Assembly: GCF_001693485.1 (NCBI RefSeq)
Contig: NZ_MAXC01000023.1
Coordinates: 372,001 to 436,000 of the forward strand
Source: Bradyrhizobium sp. LMTR 3
Lineage (GTDB): Bacteria > Pseudomonadota > Alphaproteobacteria > Rhizobiales > Xanthobacteraceae
Length of the DNA stretch: 64,000 bases
Direction: 5' to 3'
A model generated the notes under the pieces. That model was not told where the DNA came from. It saw nothing but the letters and a program-made list of their open reading frames with translations, and made no database searches. Every line of letters starts with the position of its first letter. Position 1 is the stretch's first letter. Below, one piece after another: positions 44,880-52,706 of this stretch. A program made the translations under genes and the position numbers.

Positions 44880-45818
44880 ATGATGACGCTCCGTCAGGTC
44901 GAGGTGATCCGCGCCGTGATGGTGACCGGCACGATCGGCGGCGCTGCGAGACTTCTGAACGTATCCGCGCCGGGCATCAGCCGGCTGGTGAAATATACCG
45001 AGAAGTCGCTGGGCGTCCGCTTCTTCCAGCGCCAGAACGGGCGCTATTTCCCGACAGCGGAAGCCCGCAACATCTTCGAGCAGATCAACGGCGTCTACGA
45101 GAAGATGGATGATCTCTCCGAGATCATCTCCAAGATCGGACGCGGCGATCTGTCCGAACTGCGCATCGGCTCGGTGCCGAGCATCTCGCAGGTGATGGTG
45201 CCGCGCGCGATCGAGCGGGTGCGGCGCCGTTATCCCGAACTACGGATCGACATCAACATCCTCAAGATCGAGGAAGCCGTCGACTATCTGTTGCTCGGCC
45301 GCGGCGATTGCGTCGCCATGAGCTACCGGCTCGAGCATCCCGGATTGGATTTCCTGCCGCTGGCGTCGGGAGAATTGTTCTGCATCGTGCCGCCCGGGCA
45401 TGAGCTTGCCGGGTGCAAGCAGGTCTCGGCCGCCGAAATCATCCGCTATCCCCTGATCGGCATCGATCCCAACGATCCCTATGGACGGATCATGGCGGAG
45501 ATATTTGCGCGCAACAAACTCGACTACGACATCACCATCCGCGCACGCTTCGGCACCACGGTGTGCGCGCTGGTCAAGGCCGGTCTCGGCATCGCCGTGA
45601 TCGACCAGTTTACCGTCGCGCATGGCGGCTATCCCGGCGTCGAACTACTGAAGATCGTCGAGCCGACCAGGTTCGACACCTACATCGCGGTAAAGCGCGG
45701 CGCTCCGCTGTCGCTGCACATCGAGCATTTCATCGAGTGCCTGCGCTCGGAAATGCGCGCCGTTGGACCGAGTATGGCGGCGCTGCGAAAGCCCGATCCC
45801 AAGCCGCGCAAGAAATAA
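44880..45818 (+). CDS. LysR-family transcriptional regulator of the pca/shikimate block
   Basis: A 312-residue LysR regulator. The N-terminal winged HTH (TLRQVEVIRAVMVTGTIGGA, then RLLNVSAPGISRLVKYTE) is followed by a two-lobe inducer domain. It lies 45 bases after pcaG and before the aroE-transporter operon, so it probably controls one or both. The inducer may be protocatechuate, shikimate or a muconate derivative (inference). The end of the gene is odd: a 17-base unit holding its last codons and stop is exactly duplicated (45803-45836). Confidence 0.92.
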   Translation: MMTLRQVEVIRAVMVTGTIGGAARLLNVSAPGISRLVKYTEKSLGVRFFQRQNGRYFPTAEARNIFEQINGVYEKMDDLSEIISKIGRGDLSELRIGSVPSISQVMVPRAIERVRRRYPELRIDINILKIEEAVDYLLLGRGDCVAMSYRLEHPGLDFLPLASGELFCIVPPGHELAGCKQVSAAEIIRYPLIGIDPNDPYGRIMAEIFARNKLDYDITIRARFGTTVCALVKAGLGIAVIDQFTVAHGGYPGVELLKIVEPTRFDTYIAVKRGAPLSLHIEHFIECLRSEMRAVGPSMAALRKPDPKPRKK

Positions 45819-45836
45819 CGCCGCGCAAGAAATAAC
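45803..45836. repeat. Exact 17-base tandem duplication at the LysR stop codon
   Basis: GCCGCGCAAGAAATAAC occurs at 45803-45819 and again, without change, at 45820-45836. The first copy contains the LysR stop TAA; the second leaves a harmless extra copy in the gap. Indicates a recent slippage or duplication. Confidence 0.92.
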
Positions 45837-45846
45837 ATGATGTTAT
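45832..45846. promoter_or_regulatory. Perfect inverted repeat before the shikimate operon
   Basis: ATAACAT-G-ATGTTAT is perfectly symmetric about one base and sits 119 bases before the aroE start. The spacing T-N11-A fits a LysR-type operator. It overlaps the second copy of the 17-base duplication, so the left arm was partly made by it. Confidence 0.5.
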
Positions 45847-45964
45847 ATATCCGGCATAAATGGGTAATTGTGTTAGGTCGGCAAAACGCTATCGTTCGGC
45901 CGGATCGGGACGTTCCCGAGCCGCCCGCTGGCCCTAACGCGCGTTTGCGCCCGACGACGAGATC

Positions 45965-46855
45965 ATGAGCCCTGCCGCCCGCCCGATTGCTCCGGCCGAT
46001 CGCCGCTTCCTCACCGGCCTGATCGGCGCACCGATTGCGCATTCGGCGTCGCCGGCGATGCATGAGCGGGCCGCCGAAGCGCTCGGCGCGCACTGCCATT
46101 ACCAGCTTATCGAAGTTGCCGGTGCTGCCTCCGAAGAATTGCGGCTGCTGCTCGACGGCGTCCGGCGTCTGGGCTTTGCGGGCGTCAACGTCACCTTCCC
46201 GTACAAGGAAGCGGTGGTTTCCCTGCTCGACGAATTGTCGCCCGGTGCGCGCGCGATCGGCGCCGTCAACACCGTCGTGGTTCGGGATGGCCGGCTGATC
46301 GGGCACAACACCGACACTACGGGATTTGCCCGGGCGATCACTGAACTCGTCCGCGATCCCGCGCAGAGCGTTGTCGCCGTGATCGGCGCGGGCGGTGTCG
46401 GCAAGGCGATCGCCTTTGCGCTTGCCGGAATTGGCGTGGCGGAGATCAGAATCTTCGACACTGATGCAGTCAAGGCAACGCAACTTGCCGGCCTGATCGA
46501 GAGCCGTGGCAGCACGAGGGTTGCCGATAGCGTCGAGGAAGCCATGCGCGGCGTCACCGGCGTGGTCAATGGCTCGCCGGTCGGCATGCTGCCGAACCGT
46601 CGCACGCCTGTGCCGGATGCACTGCTGCACAGGGATATTTGGGTAGCGGACGCGGTCTACACGCCGCTCTGGACGCCGCTGTTGAATGCCGCCAAAGCGA
46701 AGGGCGCCGAGGTCATGACCGGGCGGGAGCTCGCGATCTACCAGGCGGCGGACGCCTTCGAGCTGTTCACGGGATTGAAGCCATCGGTTGTCGAGATGGG
46801 AAATGCATTCGACGCCGTGATGGCCAAACGCTACGCTAAAGTGAATGCAGCGTAA
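45965..46855 (+). CDS. aroE: Quinate/shikimate dehydrogenase (catabolic AroE/QsuD type)
   Basis: A 296-residue AroE-fold dehydrogenase. Catalytic Lys81 and Asp117 are in NVTFPYKEAV and HNTDTTGF; the nucleotide loop is GAGGVGKAIA (141-150). In biosynthetic AroE the first motif usually reads NVTxPHK with an SxS site near residue 28; here it is NVTFPYK with AHSASPAMH, closer to the NAD-linked quinate/shikimate dehydrogenases. Together with the downstream genes this favours a catabolic role: shikimate to 3-dehydroshikimate, or quinate to 3-dehydroquinate. Its stop lies 52 bases before the binding-protein start, likely the same transcript. Confidence 0.88.
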   Translation: MSPAARPIAPADRRFLTGLIGAPIAHSASPAMHERAAEALGAHCHYQLIEVAGAASEELRLLLDGVRRLGFAGVNVTFPYKEAVVSLLDELSPGARAIGAVNTVVVRDGRLIGHNTDTTGFARAITELVRDPAQSVVAVIGAGGVGKAIAFALAGIGVAEIRIFDTDAVKATQLAGLIESRGSTRVADSVEEAMRGVTGVVNGSPVGMLPNRRTPVPDALLHRDIWVADAVYTPLWTPLLNAAKAKGAEVMTGRELAIYQAADAFELFTGLKPSVVEMGNAFDAVMAKRYAKVNAA

Positions 46856-46907
46856 CAGAACGGCCGGCGACAAGGCCGTCTTTCTGAAACAACAAGAGGG
46901 GATGGAA

Positions 46908-48044
46908 ATGAGATCTGGAATCTTTGCCGGGCTATTGCTCGTTACCGTATCGGCCGCAACCGCATTTGCGCAGGGCGCGCCGATCAAGCTCGCCGACGTC
47001 GCCGAACTGTCCGGCGGCGGCGCCACCGTCGGCAATAACTGGAAAAACGGCATCGACCTCGCGATCGAGGAAATCAACGCCAAGGGCGGCGTGCTCGGCC
47101 GCAAGCTCGAGGTCACGCATGCGGATTCGCAGTCGAATCCCGGCGTTGCGCGCGCGCAGGTGCAAAAGGCGCTCGACAATGAGCCCTACGTTCTCCTCGG
47201 GCCCGGCTACTCGGGCTCGGTCAAGGTTACCTCGCCGCTCGCCGCGGAAGCCGGCATCACCCAGATCATGGGTGGCGAGGCGGCCGAACTGACGCAGGGC
47301 GGCAACAAGTTTTTGTTCCGCACCTCGTTCGGCCAGCAGTCCTCGATGCCGAAGGTTGCCAAATACATCAACGATGAGCTGAAGGCGAAATCGGCTGCGA
47401 TCGTCTGGGTCAACAATGATTTCGGCAAAGGTGGCCGCGACGTCATCACTAAGGAATTCGCCAAATACAATATCAAGGTCGCGGCAGACCTTTCCACGGA
47501 AGCGGGGCAAGCCGATTTCGCCGCCGACGTCAGCAAGATCAAGGCCGCGGCGCCCGATGCGGTCTTCGTCTACCTCAACGAGGAAGAAAGCGCGCGCATC
47601 CTGAAAGAGCTGAAGCGCCAGGCAGTCGCAGTGCCGCTGGTGGGCGAGACTACCCTGGTCGGTCAGAAGGTGGTCGAGTTGGCTGGAGACGCCGCCAACG
47701 GCGCACGCGGCCATGTCGGCCTCACCACCGATGCGCCGGTCGATCTGGTCAAGGCCTTCCGGGAAAAGTTCGTCAAGAAGTACAACTACGTGCCCGACCA
47801 CAACGGACTCAAGGGCTATCTCGCGATCTACATGGTCAAGGCGACCACCGAGAAGATGGGCAAGGTCGATCCCAAAAAGTTCGCCGATACGCTTCACGGC
47901 CTCACCATCAAGGCCGCGAGCGAGCCCGGCATCCTGATGGATGTGACCTTCGACGAGAAGGGCGACATCGATCGCCAGGGATTCCTGGTCGAGATCGTCG
48001 AGGGCAAGCAGGTCGTCAAGCAGGTGCTGCCGAAGCTGAATTGA
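46908..48044 (+). CDS. ABC substrate-binding protein, putative hydroaromatic-acid binder
   Basis: A 378-residue LivJ-type periplasmic protein. ATG 46908 is chosen, because GAGGGG lies 7 bases upstream; it gives a clean signal peptide MRSGIFAGLLLVTVSAATAF cleaved near AQG. The opening strand IKLADVAELSGGGATVGNNW departs from the amino-acid-type proteins at 26-29 kb. All other components of an importer follow, so it should confer their specificity. Shikimate or a similar cyclic acid is the best guess from the enzymes in the operon. Confidence 0.9.
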   Translation: MRSGIFAGLLLVTVSAATAFAQGAPIKLADVAELSGGGATVGNNWKNGIDLAIEEINAKGGVLGRKLEVTHADSQSNPGVARAQVQKALDNEPYVLLGPGYSGSVKVTSPLAAEAGITQIMGGEAAELTQGGNKFLFRTSFGQQSSMPKVAKYINDELKAKSAAIVWVNNDFGKGGRDVITKEFAKYNIKVAADLSTEAGQADFAADVSKIKAAAPDAVFVYLNEEESARILKELKRQAVAVPLVGETTLVGQKVVELAGDAANGARGHVGLTTDAPVDLVKAFREKFVKKYNYVPDHNGLKGYLAIYMVKATTEKMGKVDPKKFADTLHGLTIKAASEPGILMDVTFDEKGDIDRQGFLVEIVEGKQVVKQVLPKLN

Positions 48045-48054
48045 GCCGTGATGA

Positions 48055-48243
48055 GATGAAGTCGCGCGGCGACGACGCTGCACTCCCTCTCCCGCTTGCG
48101 GGGGAGGGCTGGGGTGGGGGTGTCGCCACGAGCGACGCCGTCCGTGTGGAGAGAGCCCCCACCCGCATCGCATCCGTCGATGCGATGCGACCTCCCCCGC
48201 AAGCGGGAGAGGTGGAGCCCGTCGCGCGGCCGAGCGATTTCAT
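48055..48243. repeat. Long palindromic repeat (family F) inside the transporter operon
   Basis: Inner arms CCTCTCCCGCTTGCGGGGGA (left) and TCCCCCGCAAGCGGGAGAGG (right) are inverted near 48086-48212, and GGTGGGGG faces CCCCCACC. The outermost 16 bases at each end (GATGAAGTCGCGCGGC and the inverted match of GATGAAATCGCTCGGC) also pair with two mismatches. It lies between the binding-protein and first permease genes. Confidence 0.85.
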
Positions 48244-48290
48244 CTGAGAGTAGCGGAGCCGATCTCCGCGTGTGACGGTGAGGGAAAAGC

Positions 48291-49166
48291 ATGTCCAATC
48301 TGCTCGATCTGCTCGTGGCAGGCCTTGCGACCGGGGCGATCTATGCCCTCGTCGCCGTCGGTTTCACGCTGCTGTGGCAGACGTCGCAAACCATCAATTT
48401 CGCACAGGGCGAATTCGTGATGCTGCCGGCGTTCCTGATGCTGGCCGTGATGCATGCGGGCGCGCCGTTCTGGCTCGCCATCATCCTTGGCATCCTGCTG
48501 TCGCTGCTGCTGTTGGGGCTCGGCTTCAAGCTCTTGCTGGTCGATCCGATGCTGCGGCACGGCGTGCTGCCGCTCGCGATCGCAACCATGGCGCTCGCGA
48601 TCGGCATGAAAGAGGCGGTGAAGCAGTTCTTCAGCGCGGAAGCCTCGCCATTCCCGTCCATCGTGCCAGCCGGTGATGTCTGGATCCTCGGCCGCGTGGT
48701 CTCGTTGCAGAGCCTCGGCGTCCTCGCACTTGCGATCGCCGTGGTGATCGGCCTGACCGCGCTTCTGAACCGCACGTCGATCGGTCACCAGATGCAAGCG
48801 ACCGCACAGAATCCGACGGTGGCCCGCATCATCGGCGTGCCGGTCGAACGCATGATTCTGCTGACGTTCCTGATCAACGCGTTTCTGGTGGCTTTGGCGT
48901 CGCTGCTGATTACGCCGATTTATCTCGCGAAATTCTCCTCCGGCGAAGTGCTTGGACAGGCGGCGTTCATCGCGGCGATCGTCGGCGGCTTCAACCAGGT
49001 GCGCGGCGCCATTGCCGGCGGGCTGTTGATCGGCGTCGTCGACAATCTGGCGGCGGCCTATGTGTCGACGCAGTACCGCGCCGCGGTGCCGTTGATCCTG
49101 CTGATCGTCATCATCCTGTTCCGTCCGCAGGGGCTACTCGGCCGGCCCGAGGAGCGCACGGTATGA
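48291..49166 (+). CDS. Branched-chain-type ABC permease (LivH family)
   Basis: A 291-residue inner-membrane permease with about eight helices. LVAGLATGAIYALVAVGFTL and the motif INFAQGEFVML are LivH hallmarks. Good ribosome site (GAGGG). Forms the channel with the LivM-type protein whose start overlaps its stop by ATGA. Confidence 0.93.
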   Translation: MSNLLDLLVAGLATGAIYALVAVGFTLLWQTSQTINFAQGEFVMLPAFLMLAVMHAGAPFWLAIILGILLSLLLLGLGFKLLLVDPMLRHGVLPLAIATMALAIGMKEAVKQFFSAEASPFPSIVPAGDVWILGRVVSLQSLGVLALAIAVVIGLTALLNRTSIGHQMQATAQNPTVARIIGVPVERMILLTFLINAFLVALASLLITPIYLAKFSSGEVLGQAAFIAAIVGGFNQVRGAIAGGLLIGVVDNLAAAYVSTQYRAAVPLILLIVIILFRPQGLLGRPEERTV

Positions 49167-50161
49167 CCGCAGCAGGAAAATATTGGCGCATCGCCCTCGG
49201 CGTTGCCGTCATCGCGGCGCTGATTATTGTGCCGATGAATTTCAACCGCTATGGCCTCTACATCCTGAGCCAATGGACGGTGATGACGATTGCCGCAATG
49301 GGGCTCAATTTGACGCTGGGATATGCCGGCCAGGTTTCGCTCGCGCAGGGCGCCTTCGTCGGCATCGGCGCCTACGCGGCAGCGATCATGACCACGCAGG
49401 GCATGCCGCTGATTGTGGCGCTCGGCGTTGCGATCGTGCTGTGCTTTGCGATCGGCTGGATCCTCGGCTATCCCGCGCTGCGCGTGCAGCACCATTACCT
49501 CGCCTTCGTGACGCTGGCGTTTTCGACGCTGGCCTTCCTGGTATTCCGCAACGAGGACTGGCTCACCAAGGGCATCTACGGCATCTCCAACATTCCGCGG
49601 CCGAATGTCCTGGGCTTCGCGACCAACCGGCCGCTGCCGTTCTATTACTTCTGCCTCGGCTCGCTCGGCATCGTCTCGCTGGCGATGTGGTGGCTGATCC
49701 GCTCGCCCTGGGGCCGAGCCTTCGTGGCGCTGCGCGAAAATCCGGTGCGGGCGCTGTCGCTCGGCATCGACACGCGCCGCTATACGCTGATGGCGTTCGC
49801 AATCGGCTCAGCCCTCGGCGGCGTCGCCGGCACACTCTATGCGCCGCTGACGCAATATATCGATCCGGTTCCCTTCAACCTCTCGCTCTCGCTCGATCTG
49901 TTGATGATGGTGATCGTCGGCGGCTCCGGATTCTTCTTCGGGCCGTTCCTCGGCGCAATGATTGCGGTGCTGCTGCCGGAATGGCTGCGCTTCACGCAAG
50001 GCTACTATCTGATGCTCTATGCGGTCGCCGTGATGTTGCTCCTGATCTATTCGCCGACCGGCATTCTCGGCATCCTCGACCGCTATCTCACCGAGCGTCG
50101 CACCAAGGCGGCGTCCGCCTTGCGGGCGGTCGCCAAATCCCGGCTGGAGACGGCGCCATGA
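49163..50161 (+). CDS. Branched-chain-type ABC permease (LivM family)
   Basis: A 332-residue permease with about ten helices. GLNLTLGYAGQVSLAQGAFV and the segment IFGPFLGAMIAVLLPEW-like end (here FFFGPFLGAMIAVLLPEW) are LivM signs. Overlaps LivH upstream and the ATPase downstream by ATGA, so translation of the three is coupled. Confidence 0.93.
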   Translation: MTAAGKYWRIALGVAVIAALIIVPMNFNRYGLYILSQWTVMTIAAMGLNLTLGYAGQVSLAQGAFVGIGAYAAAIMTTQGMPLIVALGVAIVLCFAIGWILGYPALRVQHHYLAFVTLAFSTLAFLVFRNEDWLTKGIYGISNIPRPNVLGFATNRPLPFYYFCLGSLGIVSLAMWWLIRSPWGRAFVALRENPVRALSLGIDTRRYTLMAFAIGSALGGVAGTLYAPLTQYIDPVPFNLSLSLDLLMMVIVGGSGFFFGPFLGAMIAVLLPEWLRFTQGYYLMLYAVAVMLLLIYSPTGILGILDRYLTERRTKAASALRAVAKSRLETAP

Positions 50162-50901
50162 CCGCGGTCCTCGAAGTCAGCGACATAAGAAAGAGCTTTG
50201 GCGGCATCAAGGCCGTCGACGGCGTCAGCTTCGACGTGCACGAGGGCGAAATCCTCGGCCTGATCGGCCCGAACGGCTGCGGCAAGTCCACGCTGTTCAA
50301 CTGCATCCTCGGGCAGCTCACGCCGACCGATGGCGAGGTGAAGGTCGACGGCAAAACCGTCACGGGATTGCGGCCGTCCGAGTTGAACCGCCTGGGCGTC
50401 AGCCGCACCTTCCAGCTTCTACAGGTATTCCCGAAACTCTCGGTGCGTGAAAACCTGATCCTTGCTGGCCAGGAGCATCAGGGCAACATGGTGTCGCGGC
50501 TGTTCGGCCCCTCCGATGCCGGGCTGAGCGCTGCGGCCGACCAGATGATCGGCTTCTTCAAGCTCGACCATCTGGCCACCGAAGCTGCGGGCGGGCTGTC
50601 ATACGGCCAGCAAAAGCTGCTCGACGCCGCCATGGCGTTCATGGGTGGCCCGCGGCTGGTGCTGCTCGATGAACCGGCCGGCGGCGTCAACCTCACGATG
50701 CTGGGCGATCTCAAGGAACGGCTGGCCGCGATCAACCGCGAGAAGCGCGCCACCTTCGTCGTGATCGAGCACAACATGGAATTCGTGATGTCGCTTTGCA
50801 CCCGCGTCATGGTGATGGCGGAAGGCAGGCTGCTGGCGATGGGCACGCCTAGCGAAGTCCGCGCCAATCCTGCCGTCATCGAAGCCTATCTCGGCCACTA
50901 A
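50158..50901 (+). CDS. Branched-chain-type ABC ATP-binding protein (LivG family)
   Basis: A 247-residue ABC ATPase: Walker A GPNGCGKST, signature LSYGQQKLL, Walker B LVLLDEPAGGVN, and switch His in IEHNMEFVM. The PAGGVN stretch is typical of LivG. It powers the importer with the LivF-type partner that follows by 12 bases. Confidence 0.94.
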   Translation: MTAVLEVSDIRKSFGGIKAVDGVSFDVHEGEILGLIGPNGCGKSTLFNCILGQLTPTDGEVKVDGKTVTGLRPSELNRLGVSRTFQLLQVFPKLSVRENLILAGQEHQGNMVSRLFGPSDAGLSAAADQMIGFFKLDHLATEAAGGLSYGQQKLLDAAMAFMGGPRLVLLDEPAGGVNLTMLGDLKERLAAINREKRATFVVIEHNMEFVMSLCTRVMVMAEGRLLAMGTPSEVRANPAVIEAYLGH

Positions 50902-50913
50902 AGGGATCGATCC

Positions 50914-51654
50914 ATGAGCGATGCCATCCTGGATGTTCAAGGCCTTATTGGCGGCTACGGCAAGATGACGATTCTCAACGGCACGAGTTTTTCCGTGCCG
51001 GCGGCCTCCATCACCACCGTGATCGGCCCGAACGGCGCCGGAAAATCCACCGTGTTCAAGGCGATCTTCAGCCTCTTGAAGCTGCGTGAAGGCAGGATCG
51101 TATTCAAAGGGCGGGACGTTACCGGGCTGAGCCAGCGCGAATTGCTGACGTCAGGCATCTGCTACGTGCCACAGGGACGCAACATCTTCCCTGAATTGTC
51201 GGTGCGCGACAACATCCAGCTCGGCGCCGTCGTCGCCGGGCGGGACATAACCGATCTGCCTGCGCGAATCGAGGCGGCGCTCGACAAGTTTCCTGCGCTG
51301 CGCAAAAGGGCGACGCAGCAGGCGTCCACGCTGTCGGGCGGCGAGCAGAAGCAGCTCGAAATCGTCCGCGGCCTGCTGCTTAATCCGCAACTGGTGCTGA
51401 TCGACGAGCCTTCGATCGGGCTGTCGCCGCTGATGGTGCAACAGACCTTCAATATGCTGAAGGAACTGCGCGACCGCGGTGTGTCGATCCTGATGATCGA
51501 GCAGAATGCGCGCTCGGCGCTGGAAATTTCAGATTACGGCATCGTGCTCGAACTCGGCCAGACCCGGCTCGTCGATAAAGCGGAGCGGGTGCTGAACGAT
51601 CCCCGCATCGGGCAATTGTTCCTGGGGGGCGCCATGACGGAGACGGCGGCATGA
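50914..51654 (+). CDS. Branched-chain-type ABC ATP-binding protein (LivF family)
   Basis: A 246-residue ABC ATPase: Walker A GPNGAGKST, signature LSGGEQKQL, Walker B LVLIDEPSIGLSP, switch in MIEQNARSAL. The GLSP after Walker B is the LivF form. Its stop overlaps the dehydrogenase start by ATGA, linking transport to metabolism in one transcript. Confidence 0.94.
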   Translation: MSDAILDVQGLIGGYGKMTILNGTSFSVPAASITTVIGPNGAGKSTVFKAIFSLLKLREGRIVFKGRDVTGLSQRELLTSGICYVPQGRNIFPELSVRDNIQLGAVVAGRDITDLPARIEAALDKFPALRKRATQQASTLSGGEQKQLEIVRGLLLNPQLVLIDEPSIGLSPLMVQQTFNMLKELRDRGVSILMIEQNARSALEISDYGIVLELGQTRLVDKAERVLNDPRIGQLFLGGAMTETAA

Positions 51655-52706
51655 GCGGCGCAACGCGGATCGGTGTGGCAGGCGCGGGGTTGATTGGGCG
51701 TAGGCACATCGATCTGGTCGCCGCGTCATCCGATTGCGCCCTGGCCGGGATTGCCGATCCGTCGCCCGAGGCGAAAGCGTTTGCGGAAGCGCAGGGGATT
51801 GCCTGGTACGGCGATCATCGCGCCCTGCTGGAGCGCGAGAAGCCCGACGGGATGATCATTGCGTCGCCCAACGCGCTGCATTTGTCGATGGCGCTCGATT
51901 GCGTCGCGCACGGTGTTCCGGCGTTGGTGGAGAAGCCGGTGACGGATACGGTCGCCGCTGCGCTGCGTCTCTGCGAGGCCGCGCGGCGAAGCGGCGTGCC
52001 GGTCCTGGTCGGCCATCACCGGCGGCACAATCCCCGCATCAATGCCATTCGCGACAAGGTCGGAGGCGGCGAGATCGGCCAGCTCACCGCCGTCGTCGGG
52101 TTGTGGCTTCTGAAGAAGCCGGACGATTATTTCGAGGTCGGGCGGCGCGAGATCGGTGGCGGGCCGCTCTTGATCAATCTGGTGCACGATATCGACAATC
52201 TCAGGTTCATCTGCGGCGAGATAGCAGAAGTTCAGGCCATGACCTCGCACAAGGCGCGCGGCTTTGCCGTCGAGGATACCGCGGGCCTGCTCCTGAAGTT
52301 CGCCGGTGGCGCGATCGGTACGGTGACGCTGTCGGATGCGACGCCGGCGCCATGGAGTTGGGAATTGTCGTCGGGCGAGAACGGGGCGTATCCGAAGCAG
52401 GATCAGCCTTGCTATCTGTTCGCCGGCACCCGGGGATCGCTCTCGGTGCCGACCATGGAGCTGTGGTCGTACCCGGACGAAGGTGGCTGGTATGCACCAC
52501 TCTCCCGTACTGCTGTCGATGTGCCCGCGGCCGATCCGCTGGTTGAGCAGCTCCGGCATTTTTGCGCCGTGATCGCAGGGCGCGAAGCGCCGCTGATATC
52601 CGCCAAAGACGCCACGGGCACGCTCGCCGTCGTGGAGGCCGTGCGCGAAGCCGCGGTCACGGGCAATCGCGTATCGCCGGCTCGGATCATGGAGCAGGTC
52701 GCATGA
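51651..52706 (+). CDS. Gfo/Idh/MocA-family NAD(P)-dependent dehydrogenase
   Basis: A 351-residue two-domain oxidoreductase. The nucleotide motif GVAGAGLIGRRHID is at the N-terminus, the EKPVTD motif marks the active-site Lys, and GGGPLLINLVHDIDNLRF holds the catalytic His pair. These enzymes oxidise cyclic polyols or sugars (inositol, sugar acids). Between a hydroaromatic importer and a 3-dehydroshikimate dehydratase, a cyclitol or hydroaromatic acid such as quinate or shikimate is a reasonable substrate (inference). ATGA overlaps on both sides. Confidence 0.9.
   Translation: MSGATRIGVAGAGLIGRRHIDLVAASSDCALAGIADPSPEAKAFAEAQGIAWYGDHRALLEREKPDGMIIASPNALHLSMALDCVAHGVPALVEKPVTDTVAAALRLCEAARRSGVPVLVGHHRRHNPRINAIRDKVGGGEIGQLTAVVGLWLLKKPDDYFEVGRREIGGGPLLINLVHDIDNLRFICGEIAEVQAMTSHKARGFAVEDTAGLLLKFAGGAIGTVTLSDATPAPWSWELSSGENGAYPKQDQPCYLFAGTRGSLSVPTMELWSYPDEGGWYAPLSRTAVDVPAADPLVEQLRHFCAVIAGREAPLISAKDATGTLAVVEAVREAAVTGNRVSPARIMEQVA

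Noticed and set aside
45680..47179. 499-residue minus-strand frame crossing aroE and the LysR end
   Set aside because: Runs across two well-supported plus-strand genes and a promoter gap; no family.
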